IMG/VR virus record: IMGVR_UViG_3300028388_002801 | Coordinates: 1 to 31,777 of that record | Length of the DNA: 31,777 nt | Direction: 5' to 3' (one strand) | Origin: a virus | Part shown: in pieces, positions 1-6,005 of the stretch | Position numbering within the stretch: the stretch's first letter is position 1 | Layout of the letters: each line of letters begins with the position of its first letter | Notes under the pieces: model-generated | The model's input: only the letters and a program-made list of their open reading frames with translations | Database searches by the model: none | Told to the model about the DNA's origin: nothing | Program-made: the position numbers and the translations under genes

Positions 1-8
1 ACACAGAG

Positions 9-398
9 ATGGTGACCACAGCTAAGCAACTGATCGAAGCCGTCAAGAGCGAGCGAGCGGCCGCTAAGGACCGAGCAGATCGCAGGTGGGCAGTGGCGCG
101 CAGCCGCGGCGTATTCGTCACCGTGTGCGATGACTACGACGCCGTGATCAGCGAAGGCGACTACCACCGCGTTGAAGGCACGCTGACTCAAGCCAATGTC
201 CTGCGTGAGCTCAAGGCTGCTCGCGACTACGTCAACGCCAAGGCCAACGACGGTTGGGTCAAGGTACGCGGCGAACTGCAGTTCTACCTGCAGGGTGGCA
301 TCGATGGAGCGGACAGTGTTCGTGACTACAACGATGGCTGCTACGAGCCGCTGGTTGAAGAATGGGCCGTACAAGTACCTAGCGAGTTGTTGTCTTAA
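9..398 (+). CDS. hypothetical early protein, 129 aa
   Basis: I do not recognise this protein. It is hydrophilic and soluble-looking, with an N-terminal helix rich in Lys, Arg, Ala and Glu (about residues 5-30) and no signal peptide, membrane segment or cysteine pair. The ATG at 9 is preferred because the preceding bases (acacagag) match the last bases of the leader cassette found before the genes at 1033 and 1346. The gene therefore probably has its own copy of that cassette just left of the window. It is the first of a run of small early-type genes. Confidence 0.7.
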   Translation: MVTTAKQLIEAVKSERAAAKDRADRRWAVARSRGVFVTVCDDYDAVISEGDYHRVEGTLTQANVLRELKAARDYVNAKANDGWVKVRGELQFYLQGGIDGADSVRDYNDGCYEPLVEEWAVQVPSELLS

Positions 399-460
399 TA
401 GCTCGGTTATGTGATAATGTCCCTGTTGAGTTAATAACCACCCGAAAAGGAGAACGACAA
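390..460 (+). promoter_or_regulatory. leader cassette copy 1 with sigma70-like promoter
   Basis: A TTGTCT box (390-395) is followed after 16 bases by an extended -10, TGTGATAAT, with its hexamer at 412-417. The core TGTTGAGTTAATAACCAC follows (424-441), then an AAGGAG ribosome binding site (447-452) before the ATG at 461. GGTTAT (405-410) and ATAACC (434-439) form a small inverted repeat across the element. The core recurs before the genes at 1033, 1346 and 1696. A promoter role is inferred from the boxes. Confidence 0.6.
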
Positions 461-958
461 ATGAAAACATACGCAACCAAGTCCAACGCCAAGCGTGCAG
501 CAGTCGCCTACTACAGCAAGATGGTTAACGGCGCTCCTGTCGACCGCAACTCCCTGGTAGTCCGCGAAATCGACGGCAAGTATGTCGCTTTTGGTGAGCG
601 CGACGCTTACCTGTTCGATAACTACGGCTACACTGAGTGTCCTCACTGTGGCATCCACCTCGACAATGGCGTCGGCGCGCACGGCGACGAAGTCAACGGC
701 AACGCAGTCAAGCACGACAAGTACGAGTTCGAGTGCCTGGCATGTGGTGGTGAGTTCGGTCCTGAGATCGTCAAGCACGAAAACCGCAAGGCACCGTCGT
801 CTACTACCAAGAACATGACGCTTCGTCCTAAGGCGCTGCGCGAGTTCGCCAACGGCGCTTCGGTGATCGAGGTGCGCGACACGTTCAACATCACGTACGG
901 CAACGCACACTACTACTTCCGGGTGTTCAAAAAGGAGAACGCTGCCGCGGCAGCGTGA
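461..958 (+). CDS. zinc-ribbon protein of unknown function, 165 aa
   Basis: Residues 60-63 (CPHC) and 92-95 (CLAC) make a two-knuckle zinc ribbon separated by about 28 residues. This points to nucleic-acid binding or a structural zinc. The C-terminal part (about 126-158) could be a small helical DNA-binding segment, and the protein ends in an alanine run. The start has a strong AAGGAG site. The gene has its own promoter-bearing leader, so it is probably an early gene expressed independently. I do not recognise a specific family. Confidence 0.75.
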   Translation: MKTYATKSNAKRAAVAYYSKMVNGAPVDRNSLVVREIDGKYVAFGERDAYLFDNYGYTECPHCGIHLDNGVGAHGDEVNGNAVKHDKYEFECLACGGEFGPEIVKHENRKAPSSTTKNMTLRPKALREFANGASVIEVRDTFNITYGNAHYYFRVFKKENAAAAA

Positions 959-961
959 TCC

Positions 962-1032
962 GTTGTTGCCTAAAACAGGGACATTATCGCAATGTCCCTG
1001 TTGAGTTAGTAACCACACACGAGGACACAGAG
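962..1032 (+). promoter_or_regulatory. leader cassette copy 2 with a 12-bp hairpin
   Basis: AACAGGGACATT (974-985) and AATGTCCCTGTT (991-1002) are perfect inverted repeats around a 5-base loop. The right arm runs into the shared core TTGAGTTAGTAACCAC, then CGAGGACACAGAG before the ATG at 1033. No T-run follows, so this is not a typical intrinsic terminator. The -10 seen in copies 1 and 3 is missing. It may be an RNA processing site, a protein-binding dyad or an attenuating hairpin. Confidence 0.5.
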
Positions 1033-1095
1033 ATGACCAACACCGACAGCGAAATCATGGAAACGGTCAAGATGCGCCGTAGGTGGGTGTTGTGA
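1033..1095 (+). CDS. possible 20-residue leader peptide
   Basis: A 20-codon frame begins at the ATG that follows leader cassette copy 2, in the same position relative to the cassette as the starts at 461, 1346 and 1696. Its TGA overlaps the ATG of the next gene (TGATG), which suggests translational coupling. The peptide is Met- and Arg-containing with no recognisable motif. It could be a true tiny protein, a coupling leader or the remnant of a longer gene. Confidence 0.4.
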   Translation: MTNTDSEIMETVKMRRRWVL

Positions 1096-1271
1096 TGGAT
1101 ATCGAACAACTGAAACGCGAGCTGCGCGAAGAAATCGAAGCTAGCACCGCCAAAGGCAACTGGTACGGTGCTAGCAACCTCGAAGGCCCTGCCAACTACG
1201 CGTACGGTCGTGCATCGTACGCCAAAGAGCTGCTGATTAAGCTGGAGTTACTCGAGCTGCCGCGTTTGTGA
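1095..1271 (+). CDS. hypothetical small protein, 58 aa
   Basis: A short acidic, mostly helical protein of no recognised family. The N-terminal 20 residues look like an amphipathic helix (EQLKRELREEIE), and a second helix ends in a leucine-rich tail. The ATG at 1095 overlaps the stop of the 20-residue frame upstream, so translation is probably coupled to it. A GTG at 1083 would add four residues but has no ribosome binding site of its own. Confidence 0.6.
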   Translation: MDIEQLKRELREEIEASTAKGNWYGASNLEGPANYAYGRASYAKELLIKLELLELPRL

Positions 1272-1277
1272 TCGCTG

Positions 1278-1345
1278 TTGTCCCCAAAGTCACTTTATGT
1301 GATAATGTCTTTGTTGAGTTGATAAACACACACGAGGACACAGAC
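1278..1345 (+). promoter_or_regulatory. leader cassette copy 3 with sigma70-like promoter
   Basis: TTGTCC (1278-1283), a 17-base spacer and TGTGATAAT (hexamer 1301-1306) form the best promoter among the four copies. The shared core TTGTTGAGTTGATAA and the CGAGGACACAGAC leader end directly before the ATG at 1346. The leader after the hexamer is close to copy 2 in sequence. This supports a common early promoter and 5' untranslated region used for several small genes. Confidence 0.6.
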
Positions 1346-1654
1346 ATGGCACTTTCCACTACCACAGTTTACAAGATCACGGTTCACACTAAGGCAGGTC
1401 GCCGCTACGAGTTCGACGACGTGGTTCGCTCAGCTGAACTGTTCCTCGAGCATCGCGGCGTTAACGGTACTAGCTTCGACGAGTACGACTGGGTTCACAC
1501 CAGCGATGCTGAGCGAATTTACAGTGTACTGCGCCGCGACGTTACCAACACTACAGCTCTGTACTATGTGTTCGGAGGCGACCGCGACCTGATCGCCAAG
1601 TTCGCAGCCCACCTTACGAGCTGCGTGTGCTGCTCATATCTCAAGGCCGCGTGA
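1346..1654 (+). CDS. hypothetical early protein, 102 aa
   Basis: Not recognised. The N-terminal half (TVYKITVHTKAGRRYEFDDV) looks like a beta-hairpin followed by an alpha/beta domain. Three cysteines (SCVCCSY) lie near the C-terminus, about residues 92-96. The ATG at 1346 was chosen because it sits at the fixed distance behind leader cassette copy 3. An upstream in-frame start at 1268 would run through the promoter. Probably an early host-interaction gene. Confidence 0.65.
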   Translation: MALSTTTVYKITVHTKAGRRYEFDDVVRSAELFLEHRGVNGTSFDEYDWVHTSDAERIYSVLRRDVTNTTALYYVFGGDRDLIAKFAAHLTSCVCCSYLKAA

Positions 1655-1658
1655 GCGG

Positions 1659-1695
1659 TCTTTGTTGAGTTGATAACCACCCCGAGGATTGAGAC
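1659..1695 (+). promoter_or_regulatory. leader cassette copy 4 (core only)
   Basis: TCTTTGTTGAGTTGATAACC and then ACCCCGAGGATTGAGAC repeat the cassette core and leader before the ATG at 1696. There is no upstream GATAAT box. Keeping the untranslated core without the promoter suggests the core acts in the RNA, for example in translation start control or processing, and not only as promoter DNA. Confidence 0.5.
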
Positions 1696-1932
1696 ATGAG
1701 CACAGAGATTGAGAACGTGGTTCGTGACGATCGATGGAACGAATCCCCGATCGCATTGACCCAGTTCGGCGGCGCCAGTCGCGGGCTGATGGTTCAAGTC
1801 ACGATGCGCAACACCGATGGTCGTACTGGGTTTGTCCAGTTAACCAAAGGCGAAGCTGTCCGCCTTGCTAACCGGCTGACGGAATGGGCGAACGGACACG
1901 CTGTTATGGGAGATGGTTGCAATGAACAGTGA
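1696..1932 (+). CDS. conserved phage-type small protein, 78 aa
   Basis: The segment IALTQFGGASRGLMVQVTMR and the later GFVQLTKGEAVRLANRLTEW resemble a small family seen in many phages: a beta-rich N-terminal half and a C-terminal helix. Its biochemical role is unknown. The start follows leader cassette copy 4 at the usual spacing. The 3' end overlaps the next gene by 11 bases, so the two are probably co-translated. Confidence 0.65.
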   Translation: MSTEIENVVRDDRWNESPIALTQFGGASRGLMVQVTMRNTDGRTGFVQLTKGEAVRLANRLTEWANGHAVMGDGCNEQ

Positions 1933-2311
1933 TCAATATGATGCGGCGCTTGAATACGTCAACCGCCAGTCCAAGATGGTACGAGACGCCAAGAGACGTC
2001 AGCAAGGCGACATGGCTCACATTGTTGAGCGCGAAGCCAAACTCAAGGACCACCTCGCTCGCATGCCGGCCATCAGGTACACGTATGTGCGTGAGTTAGG
2101 CGGCAACCATCACAAGGTTGAGATCTACCACGGTTACAGCTGTGTGCGAGGGTTGATCGGTCCTGCGACAATGACCAAGCGCGATCCACGCGCGAGGCGG
2201 GCGTCAGCCAACCTCAAGATCACATCACTGCAGCGCCGGTTGCTCAAGCAGTTGATGAGGCAAAAACAAGACATGATAATTGACGGCTTTGGCCGTCTGC
2301 ATATGCGATGA
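1922..2311 (+). CDS. hypothetical basic protein, 129 aa
   Basis: A strongly basic protein with a helical N-terminal half (about residues 5-45, many Arg, Lys and Gln) and a C-terminal helix KITSLQRRLLKQLMRQKQDM. The charge suggests nucleic-acid contact but no motif confirms it. The ATG at 1922 lies about 8 bases behind GGGAG. A second ATG at 1913 overlaps that site and is less likely. It overlaps the previous gene by 11 bases and the next by 4 (ATGA). Confidence 0.65.
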   Translation: MNSDQYDAALEYVNRQSKMVRDAKRRQQGDMAHIVEREAKLKDHLARMPAIRYTYVRELGGNHHKVEIYHGYSCVRGLIGPATMTKRDPRARRASANLKITSLQRRLLKQLMRQKQDMIIDGFGRLHMR

Positions 2312-2595
2312 AATATCCACACCGATGCAAGGACTGCGGCAAGCACTTCGTGCTAAGACAGCCAGAGGGTCATTATACACGTAAGCGTAAGTGTCCCAAC
2401 TGTCGGTCGAGTCGTATTAGATTCGACCTGTACGAGCTAAACCGCAGACTCGCCAGGCGCAAGCACACGTGCTTTTGTAATGGCGTTGGGTTTCCTCATC
2501 GCCCTGCATCAACACCATTTTGCGTTGAGCATCCAACCGGCCCGGACGATGATGATTGGGCTCAACTTTACGGACACAAACCAAGCTGGGGATGA
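2308..2595 (+). CDS. double zinc-finger phage protein, 95 aa
   Basis: C7/C10 and C29/C32 form one zinc ribbon. A second cluster (C55, C57, H64, C72, H75) lies in CFCNGVGFPHRPASTPFCVEH, a layout I associate with small conserved proteins of T4-like and other large phages. Arg and Lys between the two sites suggest nucleic-acid binding. The tail is acidic (DDDDW). ATGA overlap with the preceding gene and with the next implies one operon. Specific function unknown. Confidence 0.7.
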   Translation: MKYPHRCKDCGKHFVLRQPEGHYTRKRKCPNCRSSRIRFDLYELNRRLARRKHTCFCNGVGFPHRPASTPFCVEHPTGPDDDDWAQLYGHKPSWG

Positions 2596-2780
2596 CCAAA
2601 ATGGACAAGTACACTAATCAAGAGCTGCGCGACATGACTGCACTGGTGCGTCAAGCTCGCAACAACGCACCGCCACAGCAGTACATGCAGTTCGTGGTGA
2701 CGCTCGCTAACGCAACACGCATTGATCCAAAAGAACTCGATCGTAGGATCGTACAAGGAGACTTACCGTGGATGAGGTAG
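2592..2780 (+). CDS. hypothetical small protein, 62 aa
   Basis: A helical soluble protein of unknown function. The ATG at 2592 overlaps the previous stop (ATGA). A second ATG lies three codons later. Its 3' end contains the ribosome binding site of the next gene (AAGGAG, 2755-2760), and the two frames overlap by 13 bases, indicating coupled translation. Confidence 0.6.
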   Translation: MTKMDKYTNQELRDMTALVRQARNNAPPQQYMQFVVTLANATRIDPKELDRRIVQGDLPWMR

Positions 2781-2962
2781 AAGATAACGCAATACTTGAG
2801 TACAACAAGCAGCGTCAAAAGCTGTGGCGTCAAGTGTACAGCGCCGCCATTAACGAACACGGACCTGTGACCAGCAGCAAAAAAGCCGACGACGCTGTAC
2901 GCATGATGGACAGTCAGTTTGTTGACGACTACAGCGGGCGAATCTTCATATTCGGATCGTAA
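2768..2962 (+). CDS. hypothetical small protein, 64 aa
   Basis: The GTG start at 2768 is supported by AAGGAG seven bases upstream. The protein is hydrophilic, with a segment INEHGPVTSSKKADDAVRMM that looks like a conserved phage helix-loop-helix, but I cannot name the family. It is the last gene of the first cluster and is followed directly by a terminator. Confidence 0.65.
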   Translation: MDEVEDNAILEYNKQRQKLWRQVYSAAINEHGPVTSSKKADDAVRMMDSQFVDDYSGRIFIFGS

Positions 2963-2976
2963 CATGATCATCACAA

Positions 2977-3008
2977 CACCAGCGATAGCATGATCGCTGG
3001 TGATTTTG
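2977..3008 (+). terminator. intrinsic terminator of the first gene cluster
   Basis: CACCAGCGAT (2977-2986) and ATCGCTGGTG (2993-3002) form a perfect 10-bp stem with a 6-base loop, followed by ATTTTGT. It begins 15 bases after the stop codon at 2962, as expected for a Rho-independent terminator. Confidence 0.8.
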
Positions 3009-3237
3009 TACCATCTCGCGCCGCAATCAAGCAAACCGACACCACTGCAGCTGTGTATACCGTGATCCTCCGGTCGTATTGGTAGTGATCTCAAATCCAA
3101 TAGCCGCATAAAACGTGGGACCGAGGTCGATTTGCCCCCGGTCTCAACGACCAACTTCACTCGTTGAACTTACGCAAAACACGAGCTCGTCGCCCCATTT
3201 TCACATGTTTTTCCACTAAAGTCAACAAGTTACCGTG
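3009..3237 (+). other. noncoding stretch with an imperfect structured copy
   Basis: No convincing gene. GGTCGT (3072-3077) and ACGACC (3147-3152) can close an 81-base element that contains CCGCATAAAACGTGG (3104-3118) and CGAGGTCGATTTGCCCC (3122-3138). Both motifs recur nearly unchanged at 3339-3353 and 3386-3403. GGGACCG and CGGTCTC form an inner stem. I see no canonical T-arm (TTCGANY), so it is not called a tRNA. Confidence 0.4.
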
Positions 3238-3266
3238 TTGCCAACCCAATGTCACCATAGTATAAT
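3238..3266 (+). promoter_or_regulatory. strong sigma70-like promoter
   Basis: TTGCCA (3238-3243), a 17-base spacer and a perfect TATAAT (3261-3266). The predicted start, about 3272-3274, coincides with the first arm of an 8-bp inverted repeat (3273-3280), which suggests the promoter drives a structured RNA. No start codon with a ribosome binding site follows until 3515. Confidence 0.65.
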
Positions 3267-3272
3267 GAAAGG

Positions 3273-3346
3273 TTATGCGGTTTCGCCCCGGGGTTAGACA
3301 AACGAGATACGGCTCTATGATTGTCACATATATCTTACCCGCATAA
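3273..3346 (+). ncRNA. structured RNA candidate, 74 nt
   Basis: TTATGCGG (3273-3280) pairs perfectly with CCGCATAA (3339-3346). Inside, GACAA and TTGTC can pair around a GAG/CTC hairpin. The 5' arm lies at the predicted start of transcription of the promoter at 3238. The size is close to a tRNA, but no T-arm or anticodon arm is convincing. Motifs in it (GCCCCGGGGTTAGAC at 3285-3299, CCGCATAAAACGTGG) recur nearby. It could be a phage small RNA or a decayed tRNA. No folding energy was calculated. Confidence 0.4.
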
Positions 3347-3443
3347 AACGTGGTGGTCAACGGCTATCATGGTGTATACTAGCGACGAGGTCGATTTTGC
3401 CCCGGGGTTAGACTCCTGGTGGTTGAAATCCCCCATTAGCCGT
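3285..3443 (+). repeat. duplicated GCCCCGGGGTTAGAC motif and outer inverted repeat
   Basis: GCCCCGGGGTTAGAC occurs at 3285-3299 and again, identical, at 3399-3413. ACGGCTA (3360-3366) pairs perfectly with TAGCCGT (3437-3443), closing a second element of 84 bases that holds the second motif copy. The closing stems differ in sequence from the elements at 3072 and 3273 while the inner motifs are shared, as expected if the RNA fold is maintained. Confidence 0.45.
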
Positions 3444-3514
3444 GGTACGTTGGTCACCAATGTACACAGACAACAGATATCAATCCAGCATTGAGACGAC
3501 CGGAGCAGCATACA

Positions 3515-3712
3515 ATGAGTGAAGTAACACCGGACAAATACATCAGTGACGACGACAAAGATGCAGAGATCCGCAGATTACGTGCAGCTTTAGATGTCAT
3601 GACGTTCCATGTAGATCAGGCACTACTAAATGCGACAGATAGTAGTGTTTGTAGGCGGCATTTACGTCTAGCACTGTCTACATGTATCACAAAATTAGTA
3701 GATCGTAGCTAA
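3515..3712 (+). CDS. hypothetical small protein, 65 aa
   Basis: Start at the ATG at 3515, with CGGAG about 9 bases upstream. The N-terminus is acidic (SDDDKDAEIRRL) and the middle is a leucine-rich helix likely to form a coiled coil (about residues 15-40). Two cysteines flank a basic segment. No family recognised. It is transcribed downstream of the noncoding region with the promoter at 3238. Confidence 0.55.
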   Translation: MSEVTPDKYISDDDKDAEIRRLRAALDVMTFHVDQALLNATDSSVCRRHLRLALSTCITKLVDRS

Positions 3713-3772
3713 TAAAAACACGATCCCAACCACGATTTCGCGTTTTCAGATCATTGATTTTCAGGGACCAAA

Positions 3773-3962
3773 CTGGATGATACCCGGGACAATTTAGACG
3801 ATAACGTTGTGTTTGTTCGCACAAAACGTAGGCGGATACGTGTTAACTACGCAATTGCAGTTTGTTCCCTACTTGTGTTTTGGAATCTATAACGTGGCCT
3901 ATCCAGTGTGGCAGTCAGATGACATTGTCGCTAGGTTTATATTGACCATAGTGTTGTGTTGA
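3773..3962 (+). pseudogene. frameshifted small membrane protein remnant
   Basis: One frame (about 3773-3892) reads like a membrane protein N-terminus with KRRRIRVNYAIAVCSLLVFW before a stop. The +1 frame continues with GIYNVAYPVWQSDDIVARFI and LTIVLC to the TGA at 3962. Joined by a single +1 shift near 3882, the two parts align by eye with the intact protein at 4139 (RRWRINTAWGFVMMYGLIAW, later RLLGLVVFVILTG). No good start codon is seen. I infer a decayed tandem copy; the region otherwise holds no gene. Confidence 0.35.
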
Positions 3963-4004
3963 GCTGCGGGTCAAGTACCTGGATGGTGCGTTGGTATGAT
4001 TGAT

Positions 4005-4011
4005 TATAAAT
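4005..4011 (+). promoter_or_regulatory. late-type promoter candidate TATAAAT
   Basis: TATAAAT followed by TGCCC lies about 130 bases upstream of the membrane-protein gene at 4139 and resembles the T4 late promoter box TATAAATA. Related boxes occur at 5157, 9740 and 15401, and a gp33-type late co-activator is encoded in this window. Assignment by similarity only. Confidence 0.3.
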
Positions 4012-4138
4012 TGCCCAAAGGGGCTCGCGTTTTGTTGACACAAGAGCGGCAAGTTAATATTTGAACGACAAAGCGGCGGATCAACAACATACGGGCGACG
4101 ACATTATTCGACCGAAGGCAGGCAAGGACGGTATCTAC

Positions 4139-4384
4139 ATGACGATACAACAAGAACAACGTAGGTGGCGAATCAACACAGCGTGGGGGTTCGTTATGAT
4201 GTATGGTTTGATCGCGTGGGCGGCGTGGGATGTGAGGTGGGTGTCTGTATTGGGTGATGTTGCGCCGTGGAAGCGTTTACTAGGGCTCGTAGTGTTCGTC
4301 ATATTAACAGGTGTGGCGAGCGTCATTGTTGAGGGGTTGAGGATTGTGTTTTTTGATGGAGAACTTGATCAACGAGATGGTTGA
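4139..4384 (+). CDS. two-helix small membrane protein, 81 aa
   Basis: Two hydrophobic helices (about residues 13-32 and 47-66) follow a basic N-terminus, giving a small inner-membrane protein. Aromatic residues dominate the first helix. The ATG at 4139 has AAGGA ten bases upstream. A TTG at 4061 would add 26 hydrophilic residues but lacks a clear ribosome binding site. A possible broken tandem copy lies just upstream. Role unknown; holin-like or envelope functions are possible. Its 3' end overlaps the convergent gene at 4323-4637. Confidence 0.5.
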   Translation: MTIQQEQRRWRINTAWGFVMMYGLIAWAAWDVRWVSVLGDVAPWKRLLGLVVFVILTGVASVIVEGLRIVFFDGELDQRDG

Positions 4385-4637
4385 AAAACAAGCGGCGGTC
4401 GACGTGGTCGTATAGATCGTCGTCGCGCGCGGGGATGGGAAAGTGTCCTTGTTCGATTTTCGCACGTGCAATCGATGAAATGATCAGCGCGAACGTACGT
4501 AGTTCGCTATCGGCGATGGTCGCCCTGAATCTGGTTTGATCGAGATTGGCAAGTTGAGCCGCGTGATCGAACGTATACCCTGCCGCAACCCAATGTAACC
4601 AATCAACGAGATCATCGTGTGAATATGGTTTCATCAT
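4323..4637 (-). CDS. hypothetical protein, possible helix-turn-helix, 104 aa
   Basis: A lone minus-strand frame overlapping the previous plus-strand gene by 62 bases tail to tail. The segment AGYTFDHAAQLANLDQTRFR (about residues 19-38) has the spacing of a helix-turn-helix, followed by a helix with SELRTFALIISSIARAKIEQ. This would fit a small regulator, but it is not a recognised family. Two adjacent ATG codons start the frame and no strong ribosome binding site is seen. The opposite strand orientation makes it less certain. Confidence 0.45.
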   Translation of the reverse strand: MMKPYSHDDLVDWLHWVAAGYTFDHAAQLANLDQTRFRATIADSELRTFALIISSIARAKIEQGHFPIPARDDDLYDHVDRRLFFNHLVDQVLHQKTQSSTPQQ

Positions 4638-4717
4638 GGTACTTATTAATGTGTAATTGAGGGGAGTGTTAATGACGTTGCGGGGATTGTTTGCAATGAC
4701 GACGAATAAATACGGTA

Positions 4718-5164
4718 ATGGTGATCGTTAGCAGTCCCCAACGCAAGTACATTAATCGGTTTGCGGTGTCATGTGCAAACGAGTTGGGCATTGCCAAGAG
4801 ATCGACGATGGTGATCGTTCGTCAGGTTCGATCAATACCATCAAAAGATGACGATGATCATTATGTCGGTTTGTGTGATTATTGTGCAAACACCGACATT
4901 GTGACGATCAAGCTTGCCACGCATCAAGGCGACGGTAAGCGAATCGCACGTCAACAAATCCTACAAACGCTAGCACATGAGATGATTCATGCCAAACAGT
5001 ACATCAAACGCCAAATGGTAGATCTGCCAGACCATGACGATGGAAGGTGGAGAGTGAGATGGGGGCGAAAGGTGTACTGTGACAATCCAAACAGGCTGCC
5101 TCCATGGGAGTTGGAAGCGTATCGTGACGAAAAGGCACTGTACGAGTCGTGTTATAATAAATAG
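4718..5164 (+). CDS. SprT-like zinc metallopeptidase, 148 aa
   Basis: HEMIH at residues 87-91 is an HExxH zincin motif inside LQTLAHEMIHAKQYI. PPWELEAYRDE (about 128-138) supplies a conserved acidic residue (E131 or E133) as likely third zinc ligand. I associate this layout with small phage metallopeptidase or SprT-like proteins. A cysteine pair CDYC lies near residue 53. The substrate is unknown. The start codon has no clear ribosome binding site. Its stop overlaps a late-type promoter for the next gene. Confidence 0.65.
   Translation: MVIVSSPQRKYINRFAVSCANELGIAKRSTMVIVRQVRSIPSKDDDDHYVGLCDYCANTDIVTIKLATHQGDGKRIARQQILQTLAHEMIHAKQYIKRQMVDLPDHDDGRWRVRWGRKVYCDNPNRLPPWELEAYRDEKALYESCYNK
5153..5163 (+). 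promoter_or_regulatory. late-type promoter candidate TATAATAAATA
   Basis: ATAAATA (5157-5163) inside TATAATAAATAG overlaps the stop codon of the metallopeptidase and lies about 33 bases before the ATG at 5196, leaving a short leader. It resembles the box at 15401 (TAAATAGCC follows in both). T4 late genes use TATAAATA with gp33 and gp55. Inferred. Confidence 0.4.
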
Positions 5165-5195
5165 CCATTAAACCAATTGATTACTGGGACCATTG

Positions 5196-6005
5196 ATGGC
5201 ACGTGGCAAGAGTGCGAAAGCTCTCGCAGCAGAACAGGCAGCTTTTCGCGAACTCAATCGTAGAATTACAGCAAAGCCAGTCGTTCGCCCCAAAGGGCAT
5301 GACGAAGGATTCCCCGACTTTGCTGTGCGTATTGAGTTGAGTGATGGGTTCGTGATCGATTGTCATTTTGAGTACAAGATGGACGATCGTGCTCAGCATG
5401 GTGGCATGCGCGACTGGCGGTTCGATGGGTCATCATTCTCATCCAACGAGCCCAACAACGAGCATAAGAATGAGCTGCTCGCTATCATGAACGGCACCCG
5501 TGTTGCTAAGACCAATGGCAAACGTCTGCTCAAAGACCTACGCACATACGTGTCTCCTAAGATCAAGCATTTGTACGGCGGATCGTTCACCGTAATACGT
5601 GACATGAAAGAGCGTAATATCAAAGCCAAAGCATTCGCTGAGGCAACAGACAACTTCACAGTGGCGTACATCAATAATACCAACAACGGCGCCAATCTAA
5701 TCAAGCACTACAAGACCAAGTTCCGCAACAATCTGCACGGCGGAGCCAACGCAAGTGTATTGATACTAATGATTGCAAACCGAATGTGGATTATCGACAG
5801 CGATCGTCCTGTTTCACCCAAACACAAAAAGGAGCTCGCATCGGTATTCGGTACCGAGCGGATAGATTCGATTCCACCAATCAAAGCCCAGTTAGAAGTT
5901 CGCGTGTCACCCAAATACATCGACCAGCCAACACCAACGACGCTCGACATGGTAGCCAACTATCGATTTACCCAACGGTTACAAGGCGGTACGGTTGTCA
6001 TATGA
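5196..6005 (+). CDS. putative PD-(D/E)xK-type nuclease, 269 aa
   Basis: Near the N-terminus, P40-D41 is followed by a hydrophobic strand and D55-x3-E59-Y-K61 (FVIDCHFEYK), matching the spacing of PD-(D/E)xK nuclease cores. After it comes a conserved-looking segment with H68, R72, W74 and R75. The rest is alpha/beta with many Lys and Asn. This could be a DNA-cleaving or DNA-processing enzyme, but the fold is inferred from a short motif only. ATG 5196 has GGGA upstream. ATGA overlap with the next gene places it at the head of a long late operon. Confidence 0.5.
   Translation: MARGKSAKALAAEQAAFRELNRRITAKPVVRPKGHDEGFPDFAVRIELSDGFVIDCHFEYKMDDRAQHGGMRDWRFDGSSFSSNEPNNEHKNELLAIMNGTRVAKTNGKRLLKDLRTYVSPKIKHLYGGSFTVIRDMKERNIKAKAFAEATDNFTVAYINNTNNGANLIKHYKTKFRNNLHGGANASVLILMIANRMWIIDSDRPVSPKHKKELASVFGTERIDSIPPIKAQLEVRVSPKYIDQPTPTTLDMVANYRFTQRLQGGTVVI

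Noticed and set aside
431-1018. 195-codon minus-strand open frame
   Set aside because: Antisense to the zinc-ribbon gene at 461, whose cysteine pairs, leader and ribosome site are convincing. The minus frame also runs through the promoter cassette.
3360-3443. tRNA gene
   Set aside because: The 7-bp closing stem and length are suggestive, but the T-loop (TTGAAAT) and its stem have mismatches, and no D-arm or anticodon arm can be drawn. Reported only as a structured repeat.
4061-4138. TTG start extending the membrane protein at 4139 by 26 residues
   Set aside because: No clear ribosome binding site before the TTG, whereas ATG 4139 has AAGGA at good spacing. The extension remains possible.
4706-4712. 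AATAAATAC as the promoter of the metallopeptidase gene at 4718
   Set aside because: A T4-type late start would fall at or inside the start codon, leaving no leader. The box may be fortuitous, or the true start codon lies later.
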